NCBI GenBank assembly: GCA_052066835.1
Contig: JBQHRJ010000010.1
DNA length: 64,000 nt
Origin: UBA2821 sp902763335
GTDB lineage: Bacteria > Bacillota > Clostridia > Lachnospirales > Lachnospiraceae
Direction: 5' to 3' (one strand)
Shown: positions 61,413 through 64,000 of the stretch, piece after piece
Layout: each line of letters begins with the position of its first letter
Numbering within the stretch: the stretch's first letter is position 1
Made by a program: the position numbers and the translations under genes
The notes under the pieces: model-generated
Told to the model about the DNA's origin: nothing
The model's input: only the letters and a program-made list of their open reading frames with translations
Database searches by the model: none

Positions 61413-61955
61413 TTGGGCGGCGTAAATGTAATGTTATTAGAAGGAAGAATTTTCGGACTGGATGCACAGACAGTATTTGATGCAATATTTCTGGCTATAA
61501 ATATTTTTATTCTGTTTACGGCTATGTCGTATCTGCTTTTCAATCCTGTAAGGGATATGCTTAAGAAGAGACAGGACAGAATAACTGCTGAGAGAGAAGA
61601 TGCAGAAAAGAATAAACGAGATGCTGAGAGTCTGAAGTCAGAATATGAGCAGAAACTCAAAGATGTAAATAAAGAGGCAGAGGCTATTCTCAGCGAAGCA
61701 CGTAAGAAGGCACTCAAAAATGAAGAGAGCATTGTTGCGGAGGCTAAGCAGGAGGCAGCCAGAATTATTCAGAGGGCAAATTCTGAGATAGAATTAGAAA
61801 AGAAGAAGGCAGCAGATGATATCAAGAAAGAGATTATCACTGTGGCAACGCTCCTGGCTAACAAGGTAGTAGCAGCATCCATTGATGAAAAAACTCAGGA
61901 TGCACTTATAGAAGAAACATTAGGAGAGATAGGTGATAAAACATGGCTAAGCTAG
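61413..61955 (+). CDS. atpF: ATP synthase F0 subunit b
   Basis: 180 residues. One N-terminal membrane helix (about 22-44, VFDAIFLAINIFILFTAMSYLLFNPV), then a long charged helix (KKRQDRITAEREDAEKNKRDAESLKSEYEQKLKDVNKEAEAILSEARKKA) that dimerises as the peripheral stalk. TTG 61413 is used as start, seven bases after AAAGGAGGC. Its end overlaps atpH by 13 bases. Confidence 0.92.
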   Translation: MGGVNVMLLEGRIFGLDAQTVFDAIFLAINIFILFTAMSYLLFNPVRDMLKKRQDRITAEREDAEKNKRDAESLKSEYEQKLKDVNKEAEAILSEARKKALKNEESIVAEAKQEAARIIQRANSEIELEKKKAADDIKKEIITVATLLANKVVAASIDEKTQDALIEETLGEIGDKTWLS

Positions 61956-62491
61956 TGTCTGCGACATATGGTGATGCGTTGTTTGAATTGGCTCTTGAAA
62001 ATGACAGTATAGATAATCTCTATGAAGAGGTTAAAGGTGTCAGACAGGTGTTTCTTGAAAATAATGAGCTTGTCAAATTGCTTAATCACCCAAAGATTGA
62101 TAAAGATGATAAGATTCAGGTGATGGAAAATGTGTTTAAGGGAAGAATATCAGATGATCTGACAGGATTTCTTATTCTTACCGTCAAAAAAGACAGATAT
62201 AACGACATTGTATCCATACTTGACTATTTTGTGGCAAAGGTTAAGGAATATAAGAAAATCGGTGTGGTTTATGTGACTACAGCGGTTCAGTTGACACAAA
62301 GCCAGAAAGATGATGTTGAAAAGCGGTTGCTTGAAACTACATCATACACAAAATTTGAAATGAATTATACCGTTGATGCCGGTTTGATCGGTGGAATGGT
62401 TATCCGAATAGGCGACAGGGTTGTAGACAGCAGCATCAAATCAAAACTTGATGCAATGTCAAGAGAATTATTAAAAATCCAGCTTGCCTGA
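61943..62491 (+). CDS. atpH: ATP synthase F1 subunit delta
   Basis: 182 residues. AKLVSATYGDALFELALENDSIDNLYEEVKGVRQVFLEN is the OSCP/delta N-terminal helical domain. The C-terminal VYVTTAVQLTQSQKDDVEKRLLETT... DAGLIGGMVIRIGDRVVDSSIKSKLDAM is the family end signature. It links the stalk to the F1 head. Translationally coupled to atpF. Confidence 0.94.
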   Translation: MAKLVSATYGDALFELALENDSIDNLYEEVKGVRQVFLENNELVKLLNHPKIDKDDKIQVMENVFKGRISDDLTGFLILTVKKDRYNDIVSILDYFVAKVKEYKKIGVVYVTTAVQLTQSQKDDVEKRLLETTSYTKFEMNYTVDAGLIGGMVIRIGDRVVDSSIKSKLDAMSRELLKIQLA

Positions 62492-62517
62492 TAAAAGAAA
62501 GAAGGTGGATTAACTCC

Positions 62518-64000
62518 ATGAATTTAAGACCAGAAGAAATCAGTTCGGTTATAAAAGAACAGATAAAAAGATATTCTGCTGAACTTGATGTGTCGAATAT
62601 CGGTACTGTAATTCAGGTTGCAGATGGTATCGCACGAATACATGGACTTGAGAAAGCCATGCAGGGAGAACTTCTTGAATTTCCGGGAGATGTATATGGA
62701 ATGGTGCTTAACCTCGAGGAGGACAATGTAGGTGCCGTACTTTTGGGAGATTCAAAAAATATAAGTGAAGGCGATACAGTAAAAACAACAGGTCGAGTTG
62801 TAGAGGTTCCGGTTGGAGACGTTATGACAGGCCGAGTTGTAAATGCACTTGGACAGCCTATAGATGGTAAAGGTCCGATAGAGGCTAAAAAGTTCCGACA
62901 GATAGAGAGAGTTGCATCAGGTGTTATTTCCAGAAAATCTGTAGATACACCGCTGCAGACAGGTATTAAGGCTATAGATGCCATGGTTCCTATAGGAAGA
63001 GGACAGCGAGAGTTAATAATCGGTGACCGTCAGACAGGTAAAACTGCCATAGCACTTGATACCATCATTAATCAGAAGGGTGAAAACGTACATTGTATAT
63101 ATGTTGCAATCGGTCAGAAAGCATCTACGGTTGCATCTATAGTTAAAACCCTTGAAGATTATGGCGCAATGGATTACACGACCGTAGTAGTATCTACAGC
63201 CAGTGAACTTGCACCTCTTCAGTATATAGCACCATATTCAGGATGTGCCATAGGTGAAGAGTGGATGGAAAATGGAGAGGATGTACTTATTGTTTATGAC
63301 GATCTGAGCAAGCATGCTACGGCATACCGTACACTCTCATTGCTTCTCCGTCGTCCACCTGGCCGTGAGGCTTACCCTGGAGATGTATTCTATCTTCATT
63401 CAAGACTTCTTGAGAGAGCAGCAAGACTTTCAGATGAACTTGGAGGAGGATCGCTTACAGCACTTCCTATAATTGAGACACAGGCAGGAGATGTATCTGC
63501 ATACATCCCTACAAATGTAATTTCAATTACAGACGGTCAGATATATCTGGAGACAGAAATGTTCAATTCAGGTTTCAGACCTGCCGTAAATGCGGGACTT
63601 TCAGTTTCGCGAGTTGGTGGTGCAGCCCAGATAAAAGCTATCAAAAAACTTGCGGCTCCTATCCGTGTGGAACTTGCACAGTACAGAGAGCTTGCTTCAT
63701 TCGCACAGTTCGGTTCAGAACTTGACGGTGATACAAAAGAGAAGCTTGAGCAGGGTGAGAGAATCAAAGAGATTCTTAAACAGCCACAGTATAAACCTAT
63801 GGGTGTTGAATATCAGGTTATTATCATATATGTTGCAACAAAGAAATACCTGCTTGACGTACCTGTAAGTGAAATCTTAAGATTTGAAAAAGAATTATTT
63901 GAATTTATAGATACAAAATATCCGGATGTTCCTAAGAAGATTAAGGAGACTAAGGAACTAAGTCTGGAAGTTGAAGAGGAACTTGTAAAGGCAATCAAGG
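62518..64000 (+). CDS. atpA: ATP synthase F1 subunit alpha (3' end outside the window)
   Basis: The first 494 residues of about 500-505 are present. N-terminal MNLRPEEISSVIKEQIKRYSAEL, beta-barrel domain GTVIQVADGIARIHGL, Walker A GDRQTGKTA (about 169-177), the regulatory catch PGREAYPGDVFYLHSRLLERAA, and the catalytic Arg region (SGFRPAVNAGLSVSRVGGAAQ) are intact. AGAAGGTGG precedes the ATG. The gene is cut only by the window edge; atpG, atpD and atpC are expected to follow. Confidence 0.96.
   Translation, partial: MNLRPEEISSVIKEQIKRYSAELDVSNIGTVIQVADGIARIHGLEKAMQGELLEFPGDVYGMVLNLEEDNVGAVLLGDSKNISEGDTVKTTGRVVEVPVGDVMTGRVVNALGQPIDGKGPIEAKKFRQIERVASGVISRKSVDTPLQTGIKAIDAMVPIGRGQRELIIGDRQTGKTAIALDTIINQKGENVHCIYVAIGQKASTVASIVKTLEDYGAMDYTTVVVSTASELAPLQYIAPYSGCAIGEEWMENGEDVLIVYDDLSKHATAYRTLSLLLRRPPGREAYPGDVFYLHSRLLERAARLSDELGGGSLTALPIIETQAGDVSAYIPTNVISITDGQIYLETEMFNSGFRPAVNAGLSVSRVGGAAQIKAIKKLAAPIRVELAQYRELASFAQFGSELDGDTKEKLEQGERIKEILKQPQYKPMGVEYQVIIIYVATKKYLLDVPVSEILRFEKELFEFIDTKYPDVPKKIKETKELSLEVEEELVKAIK

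Overview
The window is AT-rich, AGA/ATA-rich DNA from a Clostridia-type Firmicute, most likely a gut Lachnospiraceae (Roseburia/Eubacterium/Coprococcus-like). The reasons are Gram-positive Shine-Dalgarno sites, many sigma-A promoters with 16-18 bp spacers, a T-box-controlled trp operon, meso-diaminopimelate dehydrogenase, D-lactate dehydrogenase, DUF975/DUF4234/DUF6128-type proteins, and gene orders known from Bacilli and Clostridia (gdpP-rplI-dnaB; rpsF-ssb-rpsR; sua5-ywlE-rpiB-comEB-atp). The genus is an inference. No prophage, CRISPR array or complete insertion sequence was seen.

Layout. 1-803: the end of a 23S rRNA gene followed directly by seven tRNA genes (Asp, Val, Thr, Tyr, fMet, Phe, Lys) and a terminator; no 5S gene lies between. 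837-5397: membrane proteins, a candidate small RNA with C-rich loops (2896-3025) and a YbaK-type deacylase. 5425-11118: a large TPR-GGDEF protein, a small alarmone synthetase, D-lactate dehydrogenase and a cysteine hydrolase. 11243-15343: cell-wall genes (LysM/G5/M23 peptidase, murA, ddh). 15651-22189, minus strand: a complete trpEGDCFBA operon behind a Trp T-box leader and a consensus promoter. A palindromic cloverleaf-like element lies near each end of the operon (15466-15641 and 22660-22771), and the two share similar terminal inverted repeats.

22856-34817: a GH25 lysozyme with Fn3-like domains, a DUF885 protein, an EAL phosphodiesterase, metG-tatD-rsmA, and a degenerate HD-GYP protein. 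35031-35990: a Rpn/PDDEXK nuclease-type gene. 36074-40852: tadA followed by a four-gene run (YcxB-like, leucine-rich-repeat, DUF2201/VWA, MoxR-type AAA+). 40899-44430: a TetR regulator divergent from a 921-residue exported heptad-repeat protein with two operator-like palindromes between them. 44582-46450: a YtrA-type GntR/ABC operon with its own operator.

46564-53791: core replication and translation genes (rpsF, ssb, rpsR, gdpP, rplI, dnaB), a MerR regulator, a ferredoxin, a DUF1858 protein and a MecA-like adaptor. 53798-54602: a palindromic repeat and a decayed gene. 54602-64000: GH18 and amidase cell-wall hydrolases, sua5, a YwlE-like protein that has lost its catalytic residues, rpiB, dCMP deaminase, and the F1Fo ATP synthase operon up to a truncated atpA. 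The c subunit carries every known sodium-ligand residue.

The observations I rate highest are the candidate Shine-Dalgarno-targeting small RNA, the paired cloverleaf elements around trp, the pseudo-phosphatase in the sua5-rpiB operon, the LRR-VWA-MoxR module, and a dispersed repeat that supplies ribosome binding sites to two unrelated genes.
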